Origin: Cellulomonas wangsupingiae
GTDB taxonomy: Bacteria; Actinomycetota; Actinomycetes; Actinomycetales; Cellulomonadaceae
Reading direction: 5' to 3'
Assembly: GCF_024508275.1 (NCBI RefSeq)
Contig: NZ_CP101989.1
Span: 2,790,001-2,854,000 of the forward strand
DNA length: 64,000 bases
The notes below the pieces were generated by a model. That model saw only the letters and a list, made by a program, of their open reading frames with translations. It was not told where the DNA came from and did no database searches. A program made the position numbers and the translations under genes. Numbering within the stretch: the stretch's first letter is position 1; the number at the start of each line of letters is the position of its first letter. This document shows, piece by piece, positions 15,865-24,782 of this stretch.

Positions 15865-18800
15865 GCGACCACCTGCCCACCCTCGCCCCGCAGCGGGCAC
15901 GAGCGCCGGACGGGGCAGCGGTCGCACAGGTCGTTGGCGCGTGCCTCGAAGCTCGACGCGGCCATGCGCCCGGCGACGTCGTCGACGAGCACGCGGGCCC
16001 AGCTCGGCCCGTCGTCCTCGGGACCCAGGCCCTCCTGCCGCCGCTGCGTGGGGCCGCCGGACCCCTGCGCGAGGTGCACGAGCCTGGCCGCGACGCTGCG
16101 CGTCCCCGGCTCGAGGCCGGGGACGGCACCCGCGTCCACCGCGAGCTGGTACGCCCCGAGCTGTGCGTGCTCGCCGGCCTGCGCGAGGGTCGGGACGCGC
16201 GACCCGGTCTTGAGGTCGACGACCTCGACCGCGCCGCCGCCACCGTCGCCCTCGGTGACCGCGCGCTCGACCCGGTCGACCGAGCCGCGGACGACGGCGC
16301 GGTCGGTCTCGAGCGTGAACGGGGCCTCCACCAGGACGGGCTCGCCCGCCGCGCGCAGGTAGGACGCCAGCCGCTCGATCATCGCGTCGGCCCTGCGCCG
16401 CGCAGCCACCGCCGGCCAGCCGTCCCCCAGCGCGAGCTCGTGCCACCGGCGGTCGAGCTCCGCACGCAGCGTCGGCAGGTCGGCCGTCGGGTGCTCCTGC
16501 GCGATCGCGTGCACGAGCGTGCCGAGGGACTGCTGCGCCGACGACGCGGGCGTCCCGCCGGCCGCCTCGAGCGCCCACCGCAGCGTGCACCGCTGCGCCG
16601 TCTCGAGCCGCGACGGCGAGACGGGGACCCGGGCGTCGGGCTCCCACAGCGGTGCGTCGCTCGACGGCTCCGCGAGCCCGAACCACGACGCCGGGTCGGC
16701 GCCGGGGACGCCGTGCGCCGCGAGCCGCGCGAGCGTGCGGGCCGCCGCCTCGTCCGGCTCCCCCAGCGCGGCGGTGCGCTCGAGCGTCGCCCGCAGCCGC
16801 GCGACGAGGCCCCGCAGGTCCAGGGGCGCGGGCGCGCTCGTGCGTCGAGGGTCCGGACCGTCGTCGTCCGACCCCGGCTGGACGAGGTCGACGAACGGGG
16901 AGGGCGTCGCGTCCTGGTCGTCCACCGCGGTCACCAGCAGGTGGGTCCGGGCGCGCGAGCAGGCCAGCGCGAAGGCGCGCAGCTCGTCGGCGAGCACCGC
17001 GGCGCGCGCCGCGCGGGCGTGCTCCTCCCCCGGCCCGGTGGTGGCCTCGCGCCCGGCCAGCAGGTCGACCAGCGCCTGGGCGCCCAGCATCGAGTCGCGC
17101 AGCCGCAGGTCGGGCCAGACGCCCTCCTGCACGCCGACGACGGCCACGACCTCCCACGACCCGCCCGCGGCGCCGGCGGGTGTCAGCACGCTGACGCCCG
17201 CGGCACGCGACGCCGGGGCCAGGGAGTCGGCCGGCAGGTCCTGCGCGAGCACCCAGTCGACGAAGGCCAGCGGCGTGGCCTGCGGCATGCGCTCGACGAA
17301 CGTCTCCGCCGCGCGGAAGAGCGCGAGGACGGCGTCGAGGTCGCGGTCGGCCCGCTCGCCACCGGACCCGCCCGCGAGCGCCGCCCGGCGCCACGGGTCG
17401 GCCAGACCGGCCCGGTCCCACACCGCCCACAGCACCGCCTGCACGTCGGCGGCGGGCGCGGCGGCCGCGTCGCGCCCGGCCTGCAGCACCTGCGCCAGCC
17501 GCTGCACGGGCCGGCCGACGTGCGGCTCGAGCGTCGCGGCTCGGCCCGGAGCGGCCAGCGCCTCGACCAGCAGGACGTCGCTGGACCGTCCGCCGCCGCC
17601 GGCGAGCTCCTCCGCGCGCAGCGCGCGCCGCACCCGGCGCAGGCCGACCGCGTCGAGCCCGCCGAGGGGCGAGCACGCGAGCCGTGCGGCGACCTCCGCG
17701 TCGAGGTCCTGCGGCTGCAGCGCGACGCGCACCGCGTCCAGGAGCGGCCGGACCGCCGGCTCCTCGCGCAGGGGGACGTCGCTCCCGACGACGCGCACGG
17801 GCACGCCGGCCTGGGCCAGCGCGCGCCGGACGGCCGTGACGCGGCTGCCGGCGCGTGCGACCACGGCCATCTCGTCCCACGGGACGCCGCCCGTCAGGTG
17901 CGCGCGGCGCAGCCGGTGCGCGACCCACGCGGCCTCCTGCGCGGCGCTGGGCAGCACGGCCACGCGCGGCGCCGGGCCGGCCGCGCGGTCGTCCGGGACG
18001 TCCGCGCGCCGGTGCGCCACCGTCCCGGACGCCGCGACGCGCTCGGTGATCCGTGCCGTCACCTCGCGCAGCGGCGCGCTCTGGCGCCACACCGTGCGCA
18101 GGACGACGTGCTCCGCCGCGAGCTCACCCGCACCGGCGGCCGCCGCCCGCGCGACGAGCGACGGCTGCGCGCCGCGGAACGTCTGCACCGCGACGTCGGG
18201 GTCCCCGAGCAGCAGCAGCCGCGCGCCGCGGTCCGCGAAGGCGCGCAGCAGCCGGGCCGTCGCGGCGGTGCTCTCCTGGTGGTCGTCGACGACCACCAGC
18301 CGGCGACGCGGGCACGGGACACCGGGGACGTCGTCGTCCCAGCCGCGCAGCGCCGCGACGGCCGCGTCGACGACGACCGCCGGGTCGAGCCGCTCGCCGG
18401 CGTCCGGCGTCGCGGTCGCGAGCGCCATGACGTCGAGGTACTCCTCGTACACGCGGGCCGCGGCGACCCAGGCGGGCCGCTGCTCCCGGCGCCCGAGCGC
18501 CGCCAGGTCCGTCGGCGCCAGGCCGCGCTCGGCCGCCCGCATCAGCAGGTCGCGCAGCTCGTCGCGGAACGCGCGGGTCGCCAGCGCCGCCTGCGGGACG
18601 CCCGCCGGCCACCGCGGGCCGGGCACCTCCCCGGAGGCGTGCCCGGCGAGCAGCTCGGCCAGCGCCAGGTCCTGCTCCGGCCCGGAGACCAGCACGGGCG
18701 GCGGCTCTCCGAGGGCACCGGCCCGCGCCCGCAGCACCGCGAACGCCACGGCGGCGGGCGTCTGCACGAGCGGCCGACCGGCGGTGCGGCCGAGCCGCAC

Positions 18801-19118
18801 CGCGAGCCGGTCGCGCAGCTCGGCCGCCGCGCGGCGGCTCGCGGCGAGCACCAGGACGTCGTCCGGTGCGAGCCCTGCCTCGACGGCCGCGGCGGCGGAC
18901 TCGAGCGCCACCGTCGTCCGCCCGGTCCCCGGCGCGCCGGTGACGAGCAGCGCGCCGTCGACCCCGGCCACGACACGCTCGACGACCTCGCGCTGCCGCG
19001 CGTCCAGCGTGGGGCGCGCCTCGTCGCCGAGCGCCGCGCGCTCGACCAGAGGTGCCGCCACGAGCCGGGTCGTCGGTGCCGTCGTCACGGCGCCGATCAC
19101 ATCACGCCCCGCCGACAT
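15861..19118 (-). CDS. adnA: AdnA-like helicase-nuclease subunit with Fe-S nuclease
   Basis: 1085-residue partner of AdnB. The helicase part is degenerate: Walker A reads GAPGTGRTT at 61-69 with Arg67 in place of the catalytic Lys, and the Walker B region is VVVDDHQES. The C-terminal RecB-like nuclease has GSVDRVE and VVDLKTGSR, plus four cysteines (AQRCTLRW, then CDRCPVRRSC) that match the Fe-S staple of AddB/AdnA-type nucleases. The motor of AdnA is known to be dispensable in mycobacteria, which fits the changed site. It is divergent from the TetR gene. The ATG at 19118 is the longest start; downstream GTGs (VIGAVTTAP or VTTAPTTRL) are possible. Confidence 0.88.
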   Translation of the reverse strand: MSAGRDVIGAVTTAPTTRLVAAPLVERAALGDEARPTLDARQREVVERVVAGVDGALLVTGAPGTGRTTVALESAAAAVEAGLAPDDVLVLAASRRAAAELRDRLAVRLGRTAGRPLVQTPAAVAFAVLRARAGALGEPPPVLVSGPEQDLALAELLAGHASGEVPGPRWPAGVPQAALATRAFRDELRDLLMRAAERGLAPTDLAALGRREQRPAWVAAARVYEEYLDVMALATATPDAGERLDPAVVVDAAVAALRGWDDDVPGVPCPRRRLVVVDDHQESTAATARLLRAFADRGARLLLLGDPDVAVQTFRGAQPSLVARAAAAGAGELAAEHVVLRTVWRQSAPLREVTARITERVAASGTVAHRRADVPDDRAAGPAPRVAVLPSAAQEAAWVAHRLRRAHLTGGVPWDEMAVVARAGSRVTAVRRALAQAGVPVRVVGSDVPLREEPAVRPLLDAVRVALQPQDLDAEVAARLACSPLGGLDAVGLRRVRRALRAEELAGGGGRSSDVLLVEALAAPGRAATLEPHVGRPVQRLAQVLQAGRDAAAAPAADVQAVLWAVWDRAGLADPWRRAALAGGSGGERADRDLDAVLALFRAAETFVERMPQATPLAFVDWVLAQDLPADSLAPASRAAGVSVLTPAGAAGGSWEVVAVVGVQEGVWPDLRLRDSMLGAQALVDLLAGREATTGPGEEHARAARAAVLADELRAFALACSRARTHLLVTAVDDQDATPSPFVDLVQPGSDDDGPDPRRTSAPAPLDLRGLVARLRATLERTAALGEPDEAAARTLARLAAHGVPGADPASWFGLAEPSSDAPLWEPDARVPVSPSRLETAQRCTLRWALEAAGGTPASSAQQSLGTLVHAIAQEHPTADLPTLRAELDRRWHELALGDGWPAVAARRRADAMIERLASYLRAAGEPVLVEAPFTLETDRAVVRGSVDRVERAVTEGDGGGGAVEVVDLKTGSRVPTLAQAGEHAQLGAYQLAVDAGAVPGLEPGTRSVAARLVHLAQGSGGPTQRRQEGLGPEDDGPSWARVLVDDVAGRMAASSFEARANDLCDRCPVRRSCPLRGEGGQVVA

Positions 19119-19195
19119 CCCCGCCCTCCCGCCGCGACGTCCGCACCGCCGTCACCGCACCACGGACGCGACCCCTGCCCGCAACACACCGTGGC

Positions 19196-19201
19196 TACGA
19201 T
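19196..19201 (+). promoter_or_regulatory. -10 box TACGAT of a leaderless promoter
   Basis: TACGAT ends 6 nt before the ATG at 19208, which places the transcription start at the A of the ATG. Confidence 0.55.
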
Positions 19202-19207
19202 CGGCGG

Positions 19208-19876
19208 ATGACCGACGCCCAGCGTGCGCCCGCGTCCCGGTCCCGCGGGCCGCGGATGGCCCGCGCCGAGCGCCGCTCCCAGCTCCTCGCGACGGCACTC
19301 GAGCTGTTCTCGACCGACGGCTTCCACCACGTCTCGATGGACGACATCGCCGACCGGGCCGCGGTCTCCAAGCCCGTGCTCTACCGGCACTTCCCGTCGA
19401 AGCTCGACCTGTACCTCGCGCTCGTCGACGAGCAGGGGGCGGCGCTGCTCGCGACCGTCGAGCGCGCGGTCGCGCCGATCGAGGCCGGGCCGGTCGGGCG
19501 GGGCGAGGGACGGGCGGTCGTCGGCGCGGTGGTCGAGGCGTACCTGGCGTTCGTCCAGGTGGCCGGCGAGTCCTCGACCCTGCTCTTCGAGTCCGACGTC
19601 ACGCACGACGCCCAGGTCCGCGGGCGCGTGGAGCACGCGTCCGCGGAGGCGACCCGCCGGATCGCCGACGTGCTCGCCGGGGTCACCGGCCGCGGCCGCG
19701 CCGAGGCCGACGTGCTGGCGGCGGCGCTCGTCGCGGCGGCCCAGGGCGCCGCGACGTACTGGCTGCGCCACGGTGCCGGGCAGAGCACCCAGCGGGTCGT
19801 CGACCTCGTCTCCGACCTGCAGTGGCACGGCCTCGCCGGGCTCGTGCGTCCGGACTACCCGTACGGGGACGCCTAG
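19208..19876 (+). CDS. TetR family transcriptional regulator
   Basis: 222-residue regulator. The N-terminal helix-turn-helix domain reads RRSQLLATALELF, then HVSMDDIADRAAVSKPVLYRHFPSK (about residues 20-68), a textbook TetR fold. The C-terminal ligand-binding domain is of the type annotated near DUF3107 genes in actinobacteria, as for Rv3208 of M. tuberculosis. The ATG start at 19208 follows TACGAT with leaderless spacing and has no Shine-Dalgarno. It is divergent from adnA, with 89 bp between them, and is followed at 57 bp by the DUF3107 gene. Ligand and target genes are unknown. Confidence 0.9.
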   Translation: MTDAQRAPASRSRGPRMARAERRSQLLATALELFSTDGFHHVSMDDIADRAAVSKPVLYRHFPSKLDLYLALVDEQGAALLATVERAVAPIEAGPVGRGEGRAVVGAVVEAYLAFVQVAGESSTLLFESDVTHDAQVRGRVEHASAEATRRIADVLAGVTGRGRAEADVLAAALVAAAQGAATYWLRHGAGQSTQRVVDLVSDLQWHGLAGLVRPDYPYGDA

Positions 19877-19933
19877 GATCGTGGACGACCAGCCCGGCGC
19901 CCGCGCCGGGCACAGCGGCGATGAGGAGTGTCC

Positions 19934-20161
19934 GTGGAGATCACGATCGGCGTGCAGAACCTGACCCGCGAGCTGACGATCGAGTCCGACCAGTCGGCGG
20001 ACGAGATCGCCGCGGTGGTGCAGGCGGCGCTCGACGGCACGGCCGCGACGCTCGAGCTGACGGACGTCCGCGGACGTCGCGTCATCGTGCCCACCGCCGT
20101 CCTCGGCTTCGTCGAGATCGGGGCCGAGACCAAGGGCCGCGTGGGCTTCGGCTCGATCTGA
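19934..20161 (+). CDS. DUF3107 small protein
   Basis: 75-residue protein beginning VEITIGVQNLTRELTIESD and ending KGRVGFGSI; this matches the DUF3107 family, the Rv3208A/TB9.4 orthologue group. It has no catalytic motif. GTG at 19934 was chosen because GAGGAG lies 5 nt upstream and because relatives start at this position; a GTG two codons earlier lies too close to that site. TAGGAT at 19873-19878 overlaps the end of the TetR gene and could be its own promoter. Function unknown. Confidence 0.88.
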   Translation: MEITIGVQNLTRELTIESDQSADEIAAVVQAALDGTAATLELTDVRGRRVIVPTAVLGFVEIGAETKGRVGFGSI

Positions 20162-20222
20162 GCGACGTCCCGACGCGCGCGGCAGCCGCCGGGCGCGTCG
20201 GGCCGTGGCGGCCGTCGGACCG

Positions 20223-21002
20223 TCAGGCGGTCAGGTGCAGCCGCGACATGCGACGCGTGTGCTCCGCCGTCAGCTCGTTGAACACCGTGGCAGGCGTCTG
20301 GACCGCCTCGCCCTTCCCGTCGGCGTCGACCACCGCTCCGGCCACCCCCGCGCGGTCGAGCACGCGCGCCACCTCCGGGCGCTGTGCGACGCGCTGCACC
20401 ACACCGAGGGCCTCACCGACGAGCCGCCGCCCCCACAGCGCGAGCCGTGAGGAGAGCACCTGGTCGCCCGCGCACGCCTCGTCCAGCTCGCGCACGGCCA
20501 GCTCGGTGTGCGAGGCGTCGTCGAGGACCTCCTCGACGAGACCCGCGGACTGCGCGTCGAGCCCGCGCGCGACGAGCCGGCAGAAGTCGTCGGCGACGCC
20601 GTAGCCGACGTACGCCTTGAGCAGCCGCTCGGCCCACGTGCTCGGCGGGGTGCGGGCGTCGAAGTCGTCGAGCAGCCCGTCGAACCGGCCCAGCGCGGCG
20701 ACCGCGTCGCCGCCGAGCTCCTCGATGCGGGCCAGCACCCGGTCGCGGCGCTCGGTGCAGCGGGCGGCGAGGCGGCTCAGGGCGAGGGACTGCTCCAGGC
20801 CGGGCGCCTGGCGGCTGTCGCCGGCGAGCCGGGCGAAGGCCTGGTGCTCGAGACTCGCGACGAGGGCCAGCACCTCGACGGCGTCGGCGGCCTCGGCCGA
20901 CCGCACGGCTGCGGCGTCCTTGCCGGTCCGGTTCGCCGACCGGTCGTCGCTCCCGGTGGACTCGGAGCGCAGGGGGCGGGCGTTGCCGGCGCTGGTCGTC
21001 AT
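20223..21002 (-). CDS. Ferritin-like fold protein
   Basis: 259-residue, mostly helical protein of the ferritin-like group found beside DUF3107 and DEAD-helicase genes in actinobacteria. Candidate helical metal-ligand positions are EHQAFARL (about residue 52), EELGG, EVLDDASHTELAVRELDE and FNELTAEHTRRM near the C terminus. The N-terminal 30 residues are low-complexity and charged. It resembles the MiaE-like or ferritin-like_2 families, but no substrate can be inferred. The stop codon faces the DUF3107 gene across 61 bp, and its start is divergent from the helicase leader. The ATG at 21002 is the longest start; a start near residue 30 is possible. Confidence 0.75.
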   Translation of the reverse strand: MTTSAGNARPLRSESTGSDDRSANRTGKDAAAVRSAEAADAVEVLALVASLEHQAFARLAGDSRQAPGLEQSLALSRLAARCTERRDRVLARIEELGGDAVAALGRFDGLLDDFDARTPPSTWAERLLKAYVGYGVADDFCRLVARGLDAQSAGLVEEVLDDASHTELAVRELDEACAGDQVLSSRLALWGRRLVGEALGVVQRVAQRPEVARVLDRAGVAGAVVDADGKGEAVQTPATVFNELTAEHTRRMSRLHLTA

Positions 21003-21356
21003 CCGGGGATCGTATCGCCGCCGGACGCGCCGTCACCGCCCGGGCCGGGTACCGGGACGGGCGTCCGATAGACTGCCCGTGTACAACCCGTACATCGGTT
21101 GCCCGTTCGTCTCGGTTTCCCGGTCCGGCACATGCCGCGACCCTCCCCGTGCGACGCGCACCGGCCCGCCGTCCGCCGGGCTCCACGCCCGCGGACACGC
21201 CGGCAGGGTGCGCCGCTCGGGGCGACTTCTACGATCGGCTGCCGGCCAACCCGCGTGGCGCAGCCCGCTGTCGCCCGGGGCGGACGAGCGCGCGCGACGC
21301 GCCGCCGGCCCCCGGCCCGCACCGTGAGCCGCCACCCTGGCAGTGAAGAGCCGCAC
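21003..21356 (+). promoter_or_regulatory. Long leader region of the DEAD-box helicase gene
   Basis: 354 bp without a convincing gene. Two candidate -10 boxes point toward the helicase: TAGACT at 21069-21074 and TACGAT at 21230-21235, giving leaders of about 275 or 115 nt. After the first box, a GTG at 21079 opens an 83-codon frame (VYNPYIGCPF...) that ends at 21327, 30 nt before the helicase start; it may be chance. Long leaders are typical of cold-regulated RNA helicase genes. Confidence 0.5.
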
Positions 21357-23174
21357 GTGACCACCGACCAGACCGTCGACACCGAGCAGCGCACCGACGC
21401 CGCCGTCGACACCCCTGTCCCCGACACCACCGCAGCACCCGAGGCCGAGCTCCGCACCGCTGCCGACGCCGTGCCGACGGAGTCGCCCACGGGCTCGCGC
21501 CGCGCCGCCTCCGTGCAGGCCGTCGACGCGTCGTTCGCCGACTTCGACGTCCGCCCCGAGATCGTGGCCGCGCTCGCCGCCGCCGGGATCACGCAGCCGT
21601 TCCCCATCCAGGCGATGACCCTGCCGGTCGCGCTGTCGGGCCACGACATCATCGGCCAGGCCAAGACGGGCACCGGCAAGACCCTCGGCTTCGGCGTCCC
21701 CCTGCTGCACCGCGTCATCGCGCCGGACGAGGACGGCTACGACCGCCTGGCCGCACCGGGCGAGCCGCAGGCGCTCGTCGTGGTGCCGACCCGTGAGCTC
21801 GCCGTGCAGGTCGCGGGCGACCTCGCGATGGCCTCGACCGGCCGCAAGGTGCGGATCGTCCAGGTGTACGGCGGGCGCGCGTACGAGCCGCAGGTCGAGG
21901 CGCTCAAGCGTGGTGCCGACGTCGTGGTCGGCACGCCCGGGCGCATGATCGACCTGCTCAACCAGCGGCACCTGCGCCTGGCGCACGCGACCGAGGTCGT
22001 CCTCGACGAGGCCGACGAGATGCTCGACCTGGGCTTCCTGCCCGACGTCGAGAAGCTGCTCGCGGCGACGCCGGGCAACCGCCACACGATGCTGTTCTCG
22101 GCGACCATGCCGGGTGCGGTCGTCGCGATGGCCCGTCGCTACATGTCGCAGCCCACGCACATCCGCGCCTCGGCGCCGGACGACGAGGGCCAGACCGTCA
22201 AGAACATCAAGCAGGTCGCGTACCGCGCGCACGCGCTCGACAAGGTCGAGCTGCTGGCGCGGATCCTGCAGGCCAACGGCCGCGGTCTGACGATCGTGTT
22301 CGCGCGGACCAAGCGCACCGCCGCGAAGGTCGCCGACGAGCTCGTCGACCGCGGGTTCGCCGCCGGCGCGATCCACGGCGACCTCGGCCAGGGGGCGCGC
22401 GAGCAGGCGCTGCGCGCGTTCCGCCACGGCAAGGTCGACGTGCTCGTCGCCACCGACGTGGCCGCGCGCGGCATCGACGTCGAGGACGTCACGCACGTCA
22501 TCAACTACCAGTGCCCCGAGGACGAGAAGACGTACCTGCACCGCACGGGCCGCACCGGCCGCGCGGGCAACAAGGGCACGGCCGTGACGTTCGTCGACTG
22601 GGACGACCTGCCGCGCTGGGGCCTCATCGACAAGGCGCTCGGCCTGGGCATCCCGCAGCCCGTCGAGACGTACTCCTCGTCGGAGCACGCCTACACCGAC
22701 CTCGACATCCCGCGGGGCGTCACGGGCCGGCTGCCGAAGTCGCAGCAGACCCGCGCGGGCCTGGGCGCCGAGGTCCTCGAGGACCTGGGCGAGACGGGCA
22801 AGCGCGGGGGCGGCACGCGTCCGGCACGGTCCGACGACCGGCCGGCGGGCGGCCGCGAGGGCGCGCGCGGACCGGCGCGGGACGGCGGCCGTCGCGACGG
22901 CGGGTCGGACGAGCAGGCCGGCGGCGAGGGCCGCGGCCGTCGCCGCGGCGGACGCGGCCGGTCGGGCGACGAGCCGTCGCGCACCGAGGAGGGCACCCGG
23001 CAGCAGCCCGCGGCGCAGCCGCAGGCCGTGCCCGCGACGTCCGGCCCTGCCGGCGCCGACGGCCCCGCGGAGGGCGGCGAGTCGGCGGGTGCGCCCCGCC
23101 GCCGTCGCCGTCGCCGCTCACGCGGCGGCGCACCGGGCGCGGACGCCGGCACGCCGGCTCCCAGCGACGCCTGA
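21357..23174 (+). CDS. DEAD-box ATP-dependent RNA helicase
   Basis: 605-residue RNA helicase of the RhlE/CsdA type. The Q motif is FPIQAMTLPVALSG, motif I AKTGTGKT (about 101-108), Ia PTRELAVQ, II DEAD (about 217-220), III SAT, V TDVAARGID and VI HRTGRTGRAG. The last 200 residues are an Arg/Gly/Asp-rich disordered tail (RGRRRGGRGRSG, then RRRRRRRSRGG), likely to bind RNA. The GTG start at 21357 follows GAAGAG by 6 nt; the open frame continues upstream to 21099 but encodes an implausible Arg/Pro-rich extension. Synteny matches rhlE (Rv3211). It is expected to act in cold adaptation, ribosome assembly or mRNA decay. Confidence 0.93.
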   Translation: MTTDQTVDTEQRTDAAVDTPVPDTTAAPEAELRTAADAVPTESPTGSRRAASVQAVDASFADFDVRPEIVAALAAAGITQPFPIQAMTLPVALSGHDIIGQAKTGTGKTLGFGVPLLHRVIAPDEDGYDRLAAPGEPQALVVVPTRELAVQVAGDLAMASTGRKVRIVQVYGGRAYEPQVEALKRGADVVVGTPGRMIDLLNQRHLRLAHATEVVLDEADEMLDLGFLPDVEKLLAATPGNRHTMLFSATMPGAVVAMARRYMSQPTHIRASAPDDEGQTVKNIKQVAYRAHALDKVELLARILQANGRGLTIVFARTKRTAAKVADELVDRGFAAGAIHGDLGQGAREQALRAFRHGKVDVLVATDVAARGIDVEDVTHVINYQCPEDEKTYLHRTGRTGRAGNKGTAVTFVDWDDLPRWGLIDKALGLGIPQPVETYSSSEHAYTDLDIPRGVTGRLPKSQQTRAGLGAEVLEDLGETGKRGGGTRPARSDDRPAGGREGARGPARDGGRRDGGSDEQAGGEGRGRRRGGRGRSGDEPSRTEEGTRQQPAAQPQAVPATSGPAGADGPAEGGESAGAPRRRRRRRSRGGAPGADAGTPAPSDA

Positions 23175-23196
23175 GTCCCCGGACCACGAGCGACCC

Positions 23197-23230
23197 GATC
23201 GCCCTCTCACCACCCGGTGAGGGGGCGATC
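23197..23230. terminator. Bidirectional hairpin terminator
   Basis: Arms GATCGCCCTCTCACC and GGTGAGGGGGCGATC (one G-U wobble), loop ACCC. It lies between the convergent helicase and MarC genes and can serve both. Confidence 0.75.
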
Positions 23231-23253
23231 GGCGTACCGCCCGACGGCGGGGG

Positions 23254-23874
23254 TCAGATCTCGCGGGCGAACGTCACGACGGCGTCGGCGAGCAGCTGCA
23301 CGGCGATGGCCGCGAGCAGCAGACCGGCGATGCGGCTGACGAGCATCGTCCCCGAGTCCTTCAGGACGCGGTGGATCGACCCGGCGAAGCGCATGGACAG
23401 CCACAGGCACACGTGCACCAGGACGATGCCGAGCCCGAGCGCGACCCAGTCGGACGGCTCGGTGGACTGCTGGACGTAGACCATCGTCGCGACGATCGCC
23501 CCGGGCCCGGCGAGCAGCGGGGTGCCCAGCGGCACGAGCGCGACGTTGCCCTGGGTGCCCTCGTAGCCCTCGTTCGTGTCCATCTTGCCGGTCAGCAGCT
23601 CCATCGCGACGAGCAGCAGCAGCAGGCCCCCGGCGCCCTGCAGCGCCTCGACGGACACGTGCAGGTAGTTCAGCAGCGACTGGCCGAACAGCGCGAAGCC
23701 CACGATCACGCCGAAGGCCACCAGGATCGCCTGGCGCGCGGCGCGCACCCGCTGGTGGCGCGTCATCGACCCGGTCAGGGCGAGGAACAGCGGGACCGTC
23801 CCGGGCGGGTCCATGATGACGAAGAGCGTCACGAACACCGACATGAACAGCTGGACGTCGAGCACGCTGCTCAC
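23254..23874 (-). CDS. MarC family integral membrane protein
   Basis: 206-residue protein with about six membrane helices. The MarC hallmark lies at residues 18-31: FVIMDPPGTVPLFLALT. Later features are GGLLLLLVAMELLTGK and PLLAGPGAIVATM, also typical. Despite the name, MarC proteins have no proven antibiotic-efflux role and their function is unknown. Its ATG overlaps the stop codon of the PHP gene (ATGA, 23871-23874), so the pair is co-transcribed and coupled. The shared terminator at 23197-23230 ends the operon. Confidence 0.92.
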   Translation of the reverse strand: MSSVLDVQLFMSVFVTLFVIMDPPGTVPLFLALTGSMTRHQRVRAARQAILVAFGVIVGFALFGQSLLNYLHVSVEALQGAGGLLLLLVAMELLTGKMDTNEGYEGTQGNVALVPLGTPLLAGPGAIVATMVYVQQSTEPSDWVALGLGIVLVHVCLWLSMRFAGSIHRVLKDSGTMLVSRIAGLLLAAIAVQLLADAVVTFAREI

Positions 23875-24713
23875 GCCGTCACCACCTCCGTCGTGCCCTG
23901 CCGGACGATCTCGTCCAGCACCCGGGGCTCGGTCAGATTCTCCCCCAGCCGGTTGACCTTCCCGGACCCGTGGTAGTCGCTCGAGCCCGTGACCAGCAGT
24001 CCCAGGCGCTCCGCGATCGCCAGCAGCCGCTCCCGCTGGGCCGGCGAGTGGTCCCGGTGGTGCACCTCGAGACCGGCGAGGCCCGCCTCCGCGAGCTCGT
24101 CGAACACCCGGTCGGGCACCGTCCGGCCGCGCGCGTCGGCCGCCGGGTGGGCGAACACCGGCACGCCACCGGACGCCCGGATCGCGGCCACCGCGGCCAC
24201 GGCGTCCGGCGCGTAGTGGTCGACGTGGTACTCGCTGTCGGACGCCAGCAGGTGCGCGAACGCGGCGTCACGGTCGCGCACCACCCCGAGGGCGACGAGC
24301 GCGTCGGCGATGTGGGGCCGACCGATGGCGAGCGCGCCGCCCGCCTGGTCGAGCACGTCCTGCCAGGTGACCGGCACGTCGCGCGCGAGGCGCTCGACGA
24401 TGTGCCGGGCACGGTGCACGCGCGACTCGCGGGCCCGCGCGAGCTCGTCGGCGAGCGCCGGGTGGTCCGGGTCCTGCAGGTAGCACAGCAGGTGCACGCT
24501 GATGCCGCGGGAGCGGGCCGAGACCTCCGTGCCGCGCACGAGCGCGATGCCGGCGTCGCGGGCCGCGGCTGCGGCCTCGTCCCAGCCGGCCGTGGTGTCG
24601 TGGTCGGTGAGGGCCACGACGTCGAGGCCGGCGTCGCGCGCGGCGAGGACCAGCTCGGCGGGGGTCTGCGTGCCGTCCGACGCGCGGGAGTGCGTGTGGA
24701 GGTCGATGCGCAC
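23871..24713 (-). CDS. PHP-domain phosphoesterase (RNase AM/YciV-like)
   Basis: 280-residue PHP-fold metal-dependent phosphoesterase. Metal ligands are seen in DLHTHSRASDG (residues 4-14), LTDHDT (about 35-40), FAHPA (about 192), VHHRDHSP and GSSDYHG (about 243-249). Close relatives include YciV/RNase AM, a 5'-3' exonuclease that trims 23S rRNA 5' ends and degrades short oligonucleotides; the same activity is plausible here. It is translationally coupled to marC and divergent from the aminopeptidase gene. The ATG at 24713 starts directly with the metal motif, as in relatives. Confidence 0.9.
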   Translation of the reverse strand: MRIDLHTHSRASDGTQTPAELVLAARDAGLDVVALTDHDTTAGWDEAAAAARDAGIALVRGTEVSARSRGISVHLLCYLQDPDHPALADELARARESRVHRARHIVERLARDVPVTWQDVLDQAGGALAIGRPHIADALVALGVVRDRDAAFAHLLASDSEYHVDHYAPDAVAAVAAIRASGGVPVFAHPAADARGRTVPDRVFDELAEAGLAGLEVHHRDHSPAQRERLLAIAERLGLLVTGSSDYHGSGKVNRLGENLTEPRVLDEIVRQGTTEVVTA

Positions 24714-24782
24714 CCGTCCACGCTAGTCGCTCACGGGCGTGACCCCCGCCGCGCCGGGTGCGTTCGGTGCGAGACTGGAGCC

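Noticed and set aside
12283..18090. A 1935-codon open frame covering adnB and most of adnA
   Set aside because: Only the part from ATG 15864 is adnB. The upstream extension is an Ala/Arg/Gly-rich shadow frame over adnA, which has its own real protein motifs in another frame.
16074..20604. Plus-strand open frames over 1000 codons opposite adnA and the TetR region
   Set aside because: Translations are Arg/Ser/Ala-rich with no domain motifs; they lie opposite proven helicase and regulator codons and are GC-rich artefacts.
24714..24782. Possible antisense or small gene between the PHP and aminopeptidase genes
   Set aside because: Only 69 bp and fully explained as a divergent promoter gap.
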